A stretch of DNA of 64,000 nt. It comes from Chlorocebus sabaeus. Its lineage: Eukaryota; Chordata; Mammalia; Primates; Cercopithecidae. The stretch's first letter is position 1, and the number at the start of each line of letters is the position of its first letter. The notes under the pieces are model-generated. The model searched no databases. It saw nothing but the letters and a program-made list of their open reading frames with translations, and was not told the DNA's origin. Of this stretch, positions 35,426 to 46,742 are shown piece by piece. The stretch lies in NCBI RefSeq assembly GCF_047675955.1, contig NC_132927.1, positions 63,035,702 to 63,099,701 on the forward strand, written 5' to 3'. Both the position numbers and the translations under genes were made by a program.

Positions 35426-35790
35426 TGATATGGTTTGTCTCTGTGTCCCCACCCAAATCTCATCTCATACCTCCCATAATTCCCATGTGTTGTGGGAGGA
35501 ACCTGGTGGGAGCTGATTGAATCATGGGATGAGTTTTTCCCATGCTGCTCTCATGATAGTGAATGGGTCTTACAAGATATGATGGTGTTAAAAACAGGAG
35601 TTTCTCTGCACAAGCTCTCTTTTTGCCTGCTACCATCCATGTAAGATGTGACTTGCTCCTCCTTGCCTTCTGCCATGATTGTGAGGGCTCCCTAGCCACG
35701 TGGAACTGTAAGCCCAATAAACTTCTTTCTTTTGTAAATTGCCGAGTCTTGGGTATGTCTTTATGAGCAGTGTGAAAACAGACTAATACA
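35426..35790 (+). repeat. THE1-type 3' LTR
   Basis: 365-bp LTR, partner of 33508-33851. The LTR pair differs at many positions, so the insertion is old. Confidence 0.93.
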
Positions 35791-35795
35791 CCATC

Positions 35796-36562
35796 TCACG
35801 GTAAATTTCTGAGAAAAAATGGGGAAATGCATTAACATCCCCAAAGCATTGAACTCATGCATGGCACATAAGAGATACCTAATATATATCAACATTTTAC
35901 TTAACTTCCTGAGGTTATGCCAGTGTATTTACAAATAAGTGTCTGCCTATGGTTATGTCCTGTTTCTGTTCACTTTGTCCTGCAATTTCACCTCAGGTCT
36001 TACCATAGTGATCCTATAAACCTGTGACCTACCAACCTACATCTCAGCGGGGCTTCTTTCGAATATGCCTTCAATCTGATGCCTACCTGTACTCACATGA
36101 GTCTGTCAGTGGAAGCAGAGGGAACTACCTTTACTCCTTCACTCTTAATGCTCCAGCCTGGTGAAGGAATCATGAATCCACTCAGCACATGGGAGTGGAC
36201 TCAAGTTGAATCACTAGGTTTCTGAATCTAAGGTTTCATTAGCTGCATAAAGAGCATTGGCAACTCCTGGTCAGTGCTGATTATGGACCTGAAAGACGCA
36301 ATCTAGAATACTATAGTCCCAAATGTTTAAATCTTGTAAGTCAAATTCTAAGGATAAGATCAGTATGTTTTTGGCTACATGCAGAATAATTGTATCATGT
36401 TTTTTTCTTTTTTTTTTTTTTCTCTTAGCAAAAAGAATGAATTTGAAATCCATTGTGTTAGTTGCCTCATGTTAGGTTTAGCTATGCATTTTTATTGCCT
36501 TTATTTGGAAATTAAGTATGGTTTAAGGAGATGCATATAAGTGCCAAGTCAACAAGGGGTAG
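35796..36562. other. Unassigned sequence
   Basis: No repeat or gene recognised. A T-rich run lies at 36403-36422. Confidence 0.4.
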
Positions 36563-36725
36563 ACTTGTTAATTTAATTTTTGGTGTCAATTTGACTGGAC
36601 TACCTAGAATACCTAGACACCTGGTATAACACTTCAGATGTGTCTCTGAGGATGTCTCCAGAGGAGATTGGTGTGTAAGTCTGAGTCTGAGTGAACTAGG
36701 TGAGAAAGACCTTCCCTCAATGTTT
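36563..36725 (+). mobile_element. MLT2-like (ERVL) LTR fragment
   Basis: Opens with 'ttggtgtcaatttgactgga', followed by 'atgtgtctctgaggatgtct', the conserved first third of MLT2-type LTRs. The rest is missing. Confidence 0.65.
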
Positions 36726-37651
36726 TGAGGAGCATAGAAGTAAAAATGCTGTCAAAAAACACAAGAAGTATCCTCTGTCAAATTATTCAGTCATGGATGA
36801 TTTCTGCCCCTGCACACTTAATGCCAAGCTTGCCTTTAAAAAAAAGTCCTTGGTCAGAGAATAAAAAGTTTACAATGAGTTCAGCAACCTTCTGAACCAA
36901 AAGCACTGCTGATATAGAAGTTCTTGCAGTGGTACAAAAGACATTAAATGGTGACCTATTCTTGGTTTAATTTTACCATTGAAGAAGATAGAATTCTTAT
37001 GTTTGTCACTAAATTTAAGAGACAAATAACTAGTGCATGTTTTGGCTAATGGACAGCATTTTCAAAACTGTCCCGACTGTTTTATTGGTTTGTTTGTTTG
37101 TTTGTTTGTTTTATCAACTCTATACAAATTCTTGCCCCTGTTAGATCCAAAACTTTTAGAACATATCTGCTGTACTCATTTGTAGAACTTATCTGCTCAC
37201 TTGTGTATTAATGACTGGAAAAAGCAAAGGACTTTGTAAACTCTTATATGAAGATTTGGCGGACTTGGCAGAACAAAATGGATTTCAATTTAATCCCCAA
37301 CCATAATGACAGATTTGGAATTAGGTGTAATCAAAGCTTCTAAAAGTGAATTTTCAAGGTTTAACCAACAATGTCTATTAGTTTTTCCACTCAGCTCAAT
37401 TCAGTTGAAAAAAAAATCCAGATGAGTGGATTGGTCATGTGATACGGCAATGACAGGACTTCAGTTTAGAAATGAGTCATTTGTTTGCGTTGGCATTCTT
37501 TCTAGTTGGTGATATTCCAGGAGCTTTTAATGAGTGAAAACTGTATTTCTCTGAAGAAGGCAGTGAAGCTACTGATGTTAGAAAATAATCAGGTTCATAG
37601 TAAGATAAGAAGACACTTTCACAACAGTGTTGCTTTCCAATTACCAGTATT
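36726..37651. other. Unassigned sequence with a (TTTG)n tract
   Basis: Contains a TTTG microsatellite at 37085-37110. Otherwise nothing recognised. Confidence 0.45.
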
Positions 37652-37655
37652 GCTT

Positions 37656-38212
37656 TGCGAACCCAAAAGTACGTGAGATAGGTCTCAGTCAATTACAGAG
37701 TTTATTTTGCCAAAGTTAATGATACACCCATGAGAAAACTTCAGGATGTCCTGATGACATGTGCCCAAGGTGGTTGGGGTACAGATTGCTAAGGAAATAT
37801 AATACATCAATCAATAAATGTATGATTTCCATCTAGAAGAGCAGGACAGCTCAAAGAGACATTGGGATGGTGATTACAGGTCATAGGTAGATTTAAACAT
37901 TTTCTGATTGGCAATTGATTGAAAGAGTTACTATCAATGGAAAATAATGTCTGGGTTGTGGAGATGATGGTTTTATCCCTGCAGATGAAACCTCCAAGTA
38001 GCAGGCTTCAGAGAGAATAGATTGTAATTGTTTCTTATCAAACTTAAGTTCTGTGTGGATGTTAATGCTGGAGGAGCATAATGAAGCATGTCTGACCTCT
38101 CTTTCATCATGGCCTGGACTAGTTTTCCAGGTTAACTCTGGAATGCCCTTGGTGAAAAGGAGGGGTCCATTCAGATGGTTGGGGGGCCTTACAATTTTAT
38201 TTTTGGTTTACA
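37656..38212 (-). mobile_element. Class-I (ERV1, MER4-group-like) solo LTR
   Basis: In reverse orientation the text 'aggtctcagtcaattacaga', 'tttattttgccaaagttaat' and 'gatgacatgtgcccaaggtg' is the 3' half of a class-I LTR (polyadenylation and R/U5 region). 4-bp flanks gctt (37652-37655) and actt (38213-38216) match at three of four positions. The exact family name is uncertain. A related LTR in opposite orientation lies at 48338. Confidence 0.75.
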
Positions 38213-38216
38213 ACTT

Positions 38217-39489
38217 CCACCAAATTTGTGGACTGTATATGAGGGCATGTAAAATGCATTTCTACATACCTTAAACAACATAGAAGAATGCCATAGAATA
38301 TGTGAAAATTGAATAAGGGATGCTCACATTGGTATATACAGAATTACAGAATTTCAAAAAGAGCAGCTCCACATAGAATATGAATCTGAAAGTATTCTCC
38401 TAGGATAGGCATGCCCTAAAAGAAAAAAAAAAAGCAGCTATTCATTGTTATGCATGACTTCAAAATATAGTTCATTGTGCAAGTCAGCTAGCTCTTTCGA
38501 ACAACCTCCATGCAATTGCCAATAATCTATCACTGTAATACACTTTTCAAATGTTGCATTTATCCACCACTATTGTAAATTGTCAGCATTATATTTTTAC
38601 CATTTACTATGCCATGTGGTCTATCTTTATCTCATTTCCCATACTGGAAGTATAAATTGTATAAAGACTTTTAAAGAGTAGTAATTTGTTTTACGCAGTT
38701 TTTGTTAATTTGACTCCATGAAAGTGCATTATTTCAACATTGATTTGGTGTGTAAGCATTGTGATTGTACCTAAAAATGTTGAAACTTCCCTGATAAATG
38801 AAAAGATATGTTTTCTGTACATCTGGATTTGTGAAAGGTAAAATTTCTTGAGATCTGATCTCCTTCAGCAAACTCATATGCAGTGGTGACCCACCTTGGT
38901 TCAGATCCATCTTGTCAAAAGACCCAGGTATTTCATCACAATATTTCAGATGACTGCAGTTATAAAGCTGGGTGCACAAAATTACCAATCATAGTGGTAT
39001 ATGTTTATATATTTTGCTTTTTGAACTATTTCTTTATGAATATGGTTCACTGCTCATAAATGTTATACATGTGTCATTAGTATACCTGAGTGTTTATGCT
39101 TGCAAAATGATGCATGTTATTTTTATGCATGTTATGCCTATTTTATTGTGTAAAGTAGCCTATAATGTGTTGTCCTGCTTTTATTCATTTCTCAAATAAG
39201 TTTCCTTTGAAAATGTAAATAGATGCATGTTAAAGACATTTGAAAAATATTTTTTCTGGAATTATATTTTGAGGATTTTGATCTTTTGGGATTTCAACAT
39301 TGGGGTTTATGGTGTTTGGGAGTGCGCCTTTTGGAATATGATCAAACTCACTGCTGGCACAACTCCGTTTTGATTCAGTTGACTCTGAATCCCTGTGACC
39401 CACAGTTCAGCTAAAGGCCATGCTTTTGTTTTTATATCCCACATTCTGTAGAGAAATATTCTTAAGTCATTTCTGATAAATATTTCTGA
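38217..39489. other. Unassigned sequence
   Basis: Nothing recognised except an A-rich run at 38420-38435. Confidence 0.4.
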
Positions 39490-39640
39490 CTCTTCAATTA
39501 AGGCATTCAACTGATTGGATGAGGTCCACCCATATTAAGGAAGGTGACATGTTTTACTAAATGTCTACTGATTTAAATGTTAATCTCATCTAAAAAAATT
39601 GTGGCTACATCTAGACTGGTGAATCTTATCTCACTTGTAT
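39490..39640 (-). mobile_element. MLT2-like (ERVL) LTR fragment
   Basis: 'caactgattggatgaggtcc' and 'actgatttaaatgttaatct' match the middle of an ERVL-type LTR in reverse. The same block occurs in the fuller copy at 41350-41830 (near 41655-41740). Confidence 0.7.
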
Positions 39641-41344
39641 CTTACACCCAATTAATTGTTCTCTTCTCCATGTCAGTGTAAGATCAGAAATCAATTCTTT
39701 TTCTGTGAATTCTCACTGAAAAACTCCCTAAGCAAGACATTTTTGGGGCTTACAGACTTGATTCAAGATATGGGGTATTTGAAGGATAGTACAATACAGT
39801 TTGACTCTCTCCTTTCCCCCTCTAAATACATTACACCTTTTCATATTCCAACTTATCTACCTTCAGGCTTCCCAGGAAATACAATTCTCAAATCTTATTA
39901 TGCAGATCAGCTTAGTTTTGTACCGTCCGTGACCTCAGGCCTCCCTCGAATATTCGAGATTCATTAAGAAGCTCTGAAAAACCATGAATCCCATTCTCCA
40001 ACTTGAGAGAGATGAATACAATTTTTATGGAGCTTAAAGCTTATAGGATTTTATTGGTCTTCTTTAAGAAAAATAGTTTTAGAAATACTACTTCTGCAAA
40101 TTTTGTAAAAGCAGGAACATGCAAACACACTATTAGATCCCTATTTCAAAGACCTTAGAAAGACCTATGCAAGTGAGGGGCCCTGAAGCTTAAATTTCTT
40201 TTACTTCGTGATAAATCATTCTTCATCCAAGTCCCGCTTTTAGTTGAATAGAATAACTGGCAGAGGATTTGAAATTTCCAGCTGGTCCATATTCTTCCTT
40301 AAATAGTCTTTGGAAGTAAGGAGAGGTTAGTAGCATATTTATTTCCCCTGGGATATGAACTGTTATACATACTTTGGAAAGCAAAAGCCACTATGGTCAA
40401 CATTGTTTCTAAATTATTTTTATGTTTCATTTTTCTTAGATCTCCAACCAATGACTTCGATATCATTAAGCATAATAAAACAGTTCAAAATCTGTCCTAT
40501 TTTTTTGGCCAACTACTTGGAAATTCCCCTAAGCATGGACGTGTACTTTTGATCTCTAATTCAGTGTACATTATCTGAAAAGGCACAGCCTATGAACATC
40601 TGCCCTCTATTGGAGCTTTGTAAATATTTTCATGTATAAATACGAACATCTGATTTTGTCATGTTGCAGCCCCTACCTTGCTCCTGGACTTTCATGCTTT
40701 CCTCTGTGTTCCAACGTTCCTGGGTAAGAATAAAATCTCATGGACAAGAAGTACAGGGCTGCCCCTGACATGTTGATGACGTGTCTTAAAAATTTTGCAC
40801 AAATATTCTAATGGCCCTACCCTTTGAGGAAAGATATAATAGTGAATCACTCAGCAATTGATTAAATGTCTTTGATTGCACTTTCGCCATTGCTCTGCCT
40901 TTCTCTTGGTTTACCTGAACCAGTAAAATCAAAATGGATGTTTCTTCCTTTTATTAGCTGCCCCAGGGCTCATTACGGAACCTCTGGTAATGTAACTAAC
41001 ATTGCACTGGGTATCAGACACCTCCTGTTTCTGGTTCTGCTACTTTCTCCCTGTGAGAATTTGGAATGCCTGCTCCATTTTTTAGTTAGGTCAAACGTAT
41101 GTTATAATATTAACTTTGTAGGCCTCAAAAAATTACTATGAGAATCAAACTAGATAATTTATATGAATAATTTTAAATATCAGTGCTTTAACCTCACATG
41201 TAGAGTAGATTTTTTTCATTTTTTTCTAATTAATTCATTGTTGAATAGTTGATGCCAGTAGTTACTATAAACTGAAATTAAATAAGATATATTTAAAAAG
41301 TATCTCACTCTATTTGTTCCCTGTATACCATTTTTGTCTCCTAT
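39641..41344. other. Unassigned sequence
   Basis: No family or supported gene. Several short frames (39656-39967, 40355-40552, 40866-41141) have no domain. Confidence 0.4.
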
Positions 41345-41349
41345 TCGTA

Positions 41350-41390
41350 TATATTAGTCAGTTTTTTCCAGAGAAACGAACCAATAGGAC

Positions 41391-41463
<73 letters not shown>

Positions 41464-41830
41464 CTGTCTAATCTATTGATTTATTTTAAGGCCTCAGTTC
41501 ACTCAATTGCAGGCAAGTGTGAAATTTGCAGAACAGCTCAGCAGGCTGGAAATTCCAGACAGAGTTGATGTTGCAACTCAACATTAAATCAAACATGATC
41601 TAGAGGCAGAATTCCTTCCTCTTATGGGAACCTCAGTCTTTTCAATTATGGCATTCAACTGACAGGATAAGGTCCACCCGCTTTATGGAAGGGGACATAT
41701 TTTACTCGATGTCTACTGATTTCAATGTTAATTCCATCTAAAAAACAACTGTGGCTCCATATAGACTGGGGTTTGAGCAAACAATAGGTTTCAAAGCCAA
41801 ACTGGGTTGACATGTAAAATAATCACACCA
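41350..41830 (-). mobile_element. MLT2-like (ERVL) LTR, near complete
   Basis: In reverse orientation it runs from tatattagtcag (the LTR 3' terminus) to 'ggttgacatgtaaaat' and tcacacca (the LTR 5' terminus). An ATCT and CT microsatellite (41388-41459) has grown in the AT-rich part near the polyadenylation end. Confidence 0.75.
41388..41459. repeat. (ATCT)n-(CT)n microsatellite
   Basis: About 10 ATCT units followed by about 14 CT units inside the LTR. Confidence 0.97.
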
Positions 41831-41837
41831 TATGAAA

Positions 41838-42365
41838 TTATTTTTTAAATAAAACTTTTTATTTTCAAATAGTTTTAGAAAAAATTGTATAGATAATACA
41901 GAGAGTACCCATATACTCCACATTTCTATTATTAATATCTTACATTTGTATGGTGTATTTGTTGCAATTAACAAGCCAATGTTGACACATTATTATTCAG
42001 TGAAGTCTGTACTTAATTCAGATTTCCTTATTTTTACCTATGTCATTTTTCTCTTACAGGATTCCATACCAGATCCCATACTGCATTCAGTTATTGTGTC
42101 TACTTAGGCTCCTCTTGACTGTGAGTTTTTTAGACTTTTCTTGTTTTACCATCTTGACAGTTTTTAGAAGTACTGGCCAGGTATTTTGTACAATATACTC
42201 AATTTAAATTTGTTTAATGATTTTCTCCTGATTAAATGGGTTTATTAACTTTGGGGAGTAAGATCACAGAGATGAAGTGTGATTCTCATCATATCAAGGA
42301 CACATATTTGTCATATGACTTACCATGGTCAATATTAATCTTGATCAATCAGCTGAAGTAATACC
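41838..42365 (-). mobile_element. L1M 3'UTR fragment
   Basis: Blocks 'ctcttacaggattccatacc', 'cttgacagtttttagaagta' and 'atcacagagatgaagtgtga' follow the order of old L1M 3'UTRs in reverse orientation. Confidence 0.7.
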
Positions 42366-44100
42366 TAAATTTTATCTTTTTTCTTGTATTGTTGGAGATC
42401 TATTCTATGAATATAATTGTTAATATATGTAAATAGGCATTTAAATATATACTTATATGTATTTATATATGTATATATATGCATGTATGTATTTTGTTTA
42501 ATATATAATGGAGATTATGTTATATAATCATATTCAGAAAGGTGACATCATTCCCAAGAGTTGCATAATGTTCCATTATATAGATGAACTACTTTTTAAA
42601 ACTAATCTTTATTGAAAGACATTAGCTTGTCATATGATTTGGCTCTGTGTCCCCACCCAAATTTCATCTTGAATTGTAATCCCCAAAATCCCCATACGTT
42701 GAGGGTGAAAACTGGTGGGAGATGATTGGATCATGGGCACAGTTTCCCCCATGCTGCTTTTGTGATAGTGAGTTCTCGTGAGATCTGGTTATTTGATGAG
42801 TGTGGGACTCTTCCCCCTTCGTGCACTTCTCTCTTGTTTTCCGCCATGTAAGACATGCCTTTGCTTCTCCTTCACCTTCTGCCATAACTGTAAGTTTCCT
42901 GAGGCTTCCTCAGCCATGCAGAACTGAGTCAATTAACTTCTTTCCTTTGTTAATTACCCAGTCTTGGGTATTTCTTTATGGCAGTGTGAAAATGAACTAA
43001 CACAGTTTGTTTGCTGTTGTTGACTCATAAACAGTGATCCAATGTATATCTTTATGTATACTGAGCTCATAGTAAAGAAAATCTATAAGATAAATTCTGA
43101 GAAATAAAATCCTGTGGGCATTTTTAATTTGACAGATGTAATAAAGCTCCCTAGAAGTTATAACAATTTAGGTTATATTTCTAAATTTCTATTTCCTCAT
43201 AAATTTGTCAATGCAGTATATTATCAGATTTTAGAAAATCATTTCTGACTTAATAGGTGAAAGTGCAGTATTTTATTGTAGTCAAAATTTGCAGTTCCAA
43301 TAAATGAAGGCAAGTATCTTTCCATGTGTTTAAAAGACATTTGCTTTTTTTAATAAGAAATATTCTGGTCTTTTGCTCATTTTTCAGTTGAATTGTTGAT
43401 AATTTTCTCATTAGTTGAAAATAGAAAATCAGCTCATTACAACTTAATTTGTAAATATTCCCTAATGTGTTGAATGCTTTGCTTTTTAGGGTCTGTTTTT
43501 AAATTCTATGGAGATTTTTTATGTATTTAAGTTTTTAAGATTTTTCTATTTTCTACATTTTACATTACACTTTGAATAGTCTTTGAATATTCCTTCTTTT
43601 TGTTTTTTTGTAGTTAAAACTTTGATCTGATCAGAATTTATTTTGGAATAAGAAATGGGAAGGGATATGTTTCTCACCATAGATGGCTGCTTGGTTGTTT
43701 ATTAACTACTCCATCATTTCCCAATTGATATGTAATGTCAAATTTGTTTTATTATTTTTGACTCTATGTTATGTTCCATAGTGTCTCTACCAGGCAGTTG
43801 TAATTTACTGTAGGTATATAATATGCTTTGATATCTTTTGGGACTATTTCCCATATAGTTTTGAATATTTTAGGATTCTCCAGAACATATTTTTCAAAAT
43901 GTGTTTTACAATCAGATGGTATAGTTCTAAAAAAAATAAAATTAGGATAATGTTACTTTCATTTATAAAAATTTTTTCTTTTGTGTATCATTTCTTCATG
44001 TAGTCTTCATGTATTCTGTATTTTTGTTGCTATGTAATAAAACTATTTTCTTCCATGAGATTTTTTTTTAGCTGTTTGCTGTTTGTAAATAGAAACTCCT
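42366..44100 (-). mobile_element. Decayed L1M sequence, low confidence
   Basis: Scattered L1-like blocks in reverse orientation, for example around 43655-43800. Divergence is high. It is interrupted by the solo MST LTR at 42630. Confidence 0.4.
42630..43004 (+). mobile_element. Solo MST-type MaLR LTR
   Basis: Complete forward LTR (375 bp) from tcatatgatttgg to aactaacaca. 5-bp flanks gcttg (42625-42629) and gtttg (43005-43009) match at four of five positions. Confidence 0.92.
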
Positions 44101-44854
44101 TCAAATTTTACATAAAATATATAACCCCATGAGATAAATTTCAGATTTTCTTATCAATTATGATAGTTTGACATAATCACTTAGTGTCCTCTACCATTTC
44201 CCTAAGTTACTTTTCAAAATATTATCCATTCTCCTCAAGCTGCTGACCCTACCTCTTTCTACCATGTTTTATTCCGCCCTATACAGGCTCTATTTTATTT
44301 CAATTTTCTATTCATTTTGTATTTCTCAGTTATCTTTAAAGTTCTCACTTTTCTGTTGTCCCTACTTGACATATATGATCCCTTTGAGACTCATCCATTC
44401 CTCGTATCCATCTTGCAAATTCCTACTAACCTTGAAAGAACAACTTGAATTTAATTTCTTCTCTGTTACCCTTCCTAACCCTGGATCCAGGTAGAGTTAG
44501 AGCAACTAGCTCATGGCTTCATTCTAGTGTGTATCATGTTACATTTAGTTATCTGTCTGTCTAGTTAAATATATATCCAGCAACAATTTAGTGATTTTTT
44601 CATATGAGAAGCTGAACAAGCACTGGCTGAGGGAAAGTTGAATATTAATTTAATGAATACTTTTTATTGTTACAAAAATTCTGCAATATTTAATTTTTGT
44701 TAAATATCTAGAAATTATGACATGAATATTAAATACTTATTCTGAATTTCTTGCGACTCTGCAGATTGAAAAAAAAAAAGTGCTATTAGGTTTAAAATAA
44801 GTCAACAGCTGATTACTAACAACTTCAAGAATATCTTGAAGCTAACTTTTCCTT
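44101..44854. other. Unassigned sequence
   Basis: No repeat or gene recognised. Confidence 0.4.
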
Positions 44855-44868
44855 AAAAAGAAAGATAT

Positions 44869-45167
44869 GGCCGGGCGCGGTGGCTAAAGCCTGTAATCCC
44901 AGCACTTTGGGAGGCCGAGACGGGTGGATCACGAGGTCAGGAGATCGAGACCATCCTGGCTAACACGGTGAAACCCCGTCTCTACTAAAAAATACAAAAA
45001 ATTAGCCGGGTATGATGGTGGGCTCCTGTCGTCTCAGCTACTTGGGAGGCTGAGGCAGGAGAATGGCGTGAACCCGGGAGGCGGAGCTTGCAGTGAACCG
45101 AGATCGCACCACTGCATTCTAGCTTGGGCTACAGAGTGAGACTCCGTCTCAAAAACAAAAAACAAAA
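44869..45167 (+). mobile_element. Young AluY, cercopithecid type
   Basis: Full-length forward Alu with gagacgggtgg and aaagcctg near the 5' end. A 13-bp duplication, aaaaagaaagata / aaaaagaaagaca, lies at 44855-44867 and 45168-45180. Confidence 0.95.
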
Positions 45168-45180
45168 AAAAAGAAAGACA

Positions 45181-46017
45181 CTTATCTGAAAGTTTTGCCC
45201 ACTGTGGAAGCTATAGATTTTTGTATACAAAGGTATTTGCTTTTCATGGAAAAAATAACTTCATTTAACATGGTTAAAAAACAAAATCAAAGCTAGAATT
45301 TGTATTTACAGTTATTGCCTCAAACCTTAATCAAAAGCAACAGAGTTTTTTGTTTTGTAATTTTAAGGCGAAGGTGTATGGCAAATCAAATAAATGTTTG
45401 ATAATTCCATTTGCTTACACTGAATACATGAGGCCCTTTGATGTTTAGTACATAAGCTAACAGATTTGCCAATCATGGAAGCAAAGGTGTCGGATAAAAG
45501 CTAAAGCATCAAACAGAATCTTAAATTTACTTTTAAAATATATATTACTTTAAAGAATCCAGATTCATAAAAAATACACATGATGCCTTTCTTATTCTTT
45601 TCCAAAATCATATTCAGCTATGTAACATATTGTTAACAAACAGACTTGTTTCATTTCCAGACTATCACCCAAAATAAGATTCACCTGTGGTCTTTTAAAA
45701 TGCATATCTGAGTGAGTGAAAAACTTTGTTTTCAAAGTTCGGCACACAATGCCCTAGAGGTCCCCATCACCAATGGCAAACATTAGCAAATGGTTTCTTT
45801 AACATTTGATAGTCACAATTGACCTTTGCTATGGTGGTATATCACTGTATTTTATTTGAAGCTAATGTTATCCAGGGAACTCCAGTTATAGAACCTTTAC
45901 TTTGGTAAAATTATCACGAAAAAGTCTGAGTATCAGGCAATCTCGAGATCAAGGAAATAACATTATGAAAGTACCTAACAGTATTTGGGTTCACAGTAAA
46001 AGTCACATTTACATATT
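45181..46017. other. Unassigned sequence
   Basis: Unique-looking; no repeat or gene recognised. Confidence 0.4.
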
Positions 46018-46335
46018 CAAATAACTTGATTATTATCTAGTAGTATCTCAATTTTTAAGATGAAGAAATGATGCAAGGTGACTAATGTCATGTACCTATT
46101 AAGAGCCTGTGCTGCTCAAGTCTGTAATCTCAGCACTTTGGGAGGCCGAGAAGGGTAGATCACGATGTCAGGAGATCGAGACCATCCTAGCTAACATGGT
46201 GAAACCCCGTCTCCGCTAAAAAATACAAAAGAACTAGCCAGGCGAGATGGGGGGCACCTGTAGTCCCAGCTACTCGGGAGGCTGAGGCAGATTTGAACTC
46301 TGGAATCTACATTCTCCACCATCAATTGTCATGTA
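46018..46335 (-). mobile_element. MIR SINE split by an Alu fragment
   Basis: Reverse MIR: 'ttaagatgaagaaatgatgc', then 'gtcatgtacctattaaga', and after the Alu piece 'atttgaactctggaatctac'. Only about 10 bases of MIR are missing at the junction. Confidence 0.65.
46103..46290 (+). mobile_element. Tail-less, 3'-truncated cercopithecid-type Alu
   Basis: Forward Alu from about the 5' end through 'ggaggctgaggcag', then directly back into MIR sequence. No A-tail, no final 60-80 bases and no obvious duplication. Contains gctcaagtctg near the 5' end. Confidence 0.88.
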
Positions 46336-46356
46336 TTAACTCCAGCCCCAGGGAGA

Positions 46357-46742
46357 TATTAGTTGGGGATATACGATGATTTTATTTTCCTCTTCAGCTT
46401 GATATTGACTGTGTTTTTGGTTCTTCTTATTATTTGTATACCTATGGAGGTGATAACAATGATAATGAATTCACCCTGATGATACAGATACTTAAGGAGA
46501 AAATAGAAAGACCTTTATACTAGATCATCCAGTTAATTTTGTTTATAACAGAGATGTTTACTAACAGAGAGAAAGAGGAAGCCCTGTATATACGTATAAA
46601 AGGAAATAGGTGGTAAAAACTTCCAAGTCTGATACAGTGGTCAGAAATCTCTCCTATCGCTTTTGTTATTATGCTATTTAATGCATGTGTTTCTTTACTT
46701 GTGGGTTGAAAAGGAATTGAGTGGATGAAATTTTTGAGCTTC
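46357..46742 (+). repeat. Left arm of a large inverted duplication
   Basis: This sequence matches the reverse complement of 48961-49345 from 'ttagttggggatata' to 'atttttgagctt', with roughly 85-90% identity by eye and few indels. I do not recognise it as a named repeat. Confidence 0.9.

Larger units (their letters stand above)
33508..35790 (+). mobile_element. Complete THE1-type MaLR with perfect 5-bp duplication
   Basis: 5' LTR 33508-33851, internal region 33852-35425, 3' LTR 35426-35790. The duplication ccatc is perfect at 33503-33507 and 35791-35795. Both LTRs start with a tgatatg(a/g)tttg-type sequence (c in place of the first t in the 5' copy) and end in taatacag/taataca. Mammalian MaLRs are non-autonomous relatives of ERVL, mobilised in trans. 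Full-length copies are a minority compared with solo LTRs. Confidence 0.96.

Noticed and set aside
40660..40730. Exon-like segment with a cag before and ggtaag after
   Set aside because: Single splice-like matches are frequent by chance; no conserved frame or neighbouring exon supports it.
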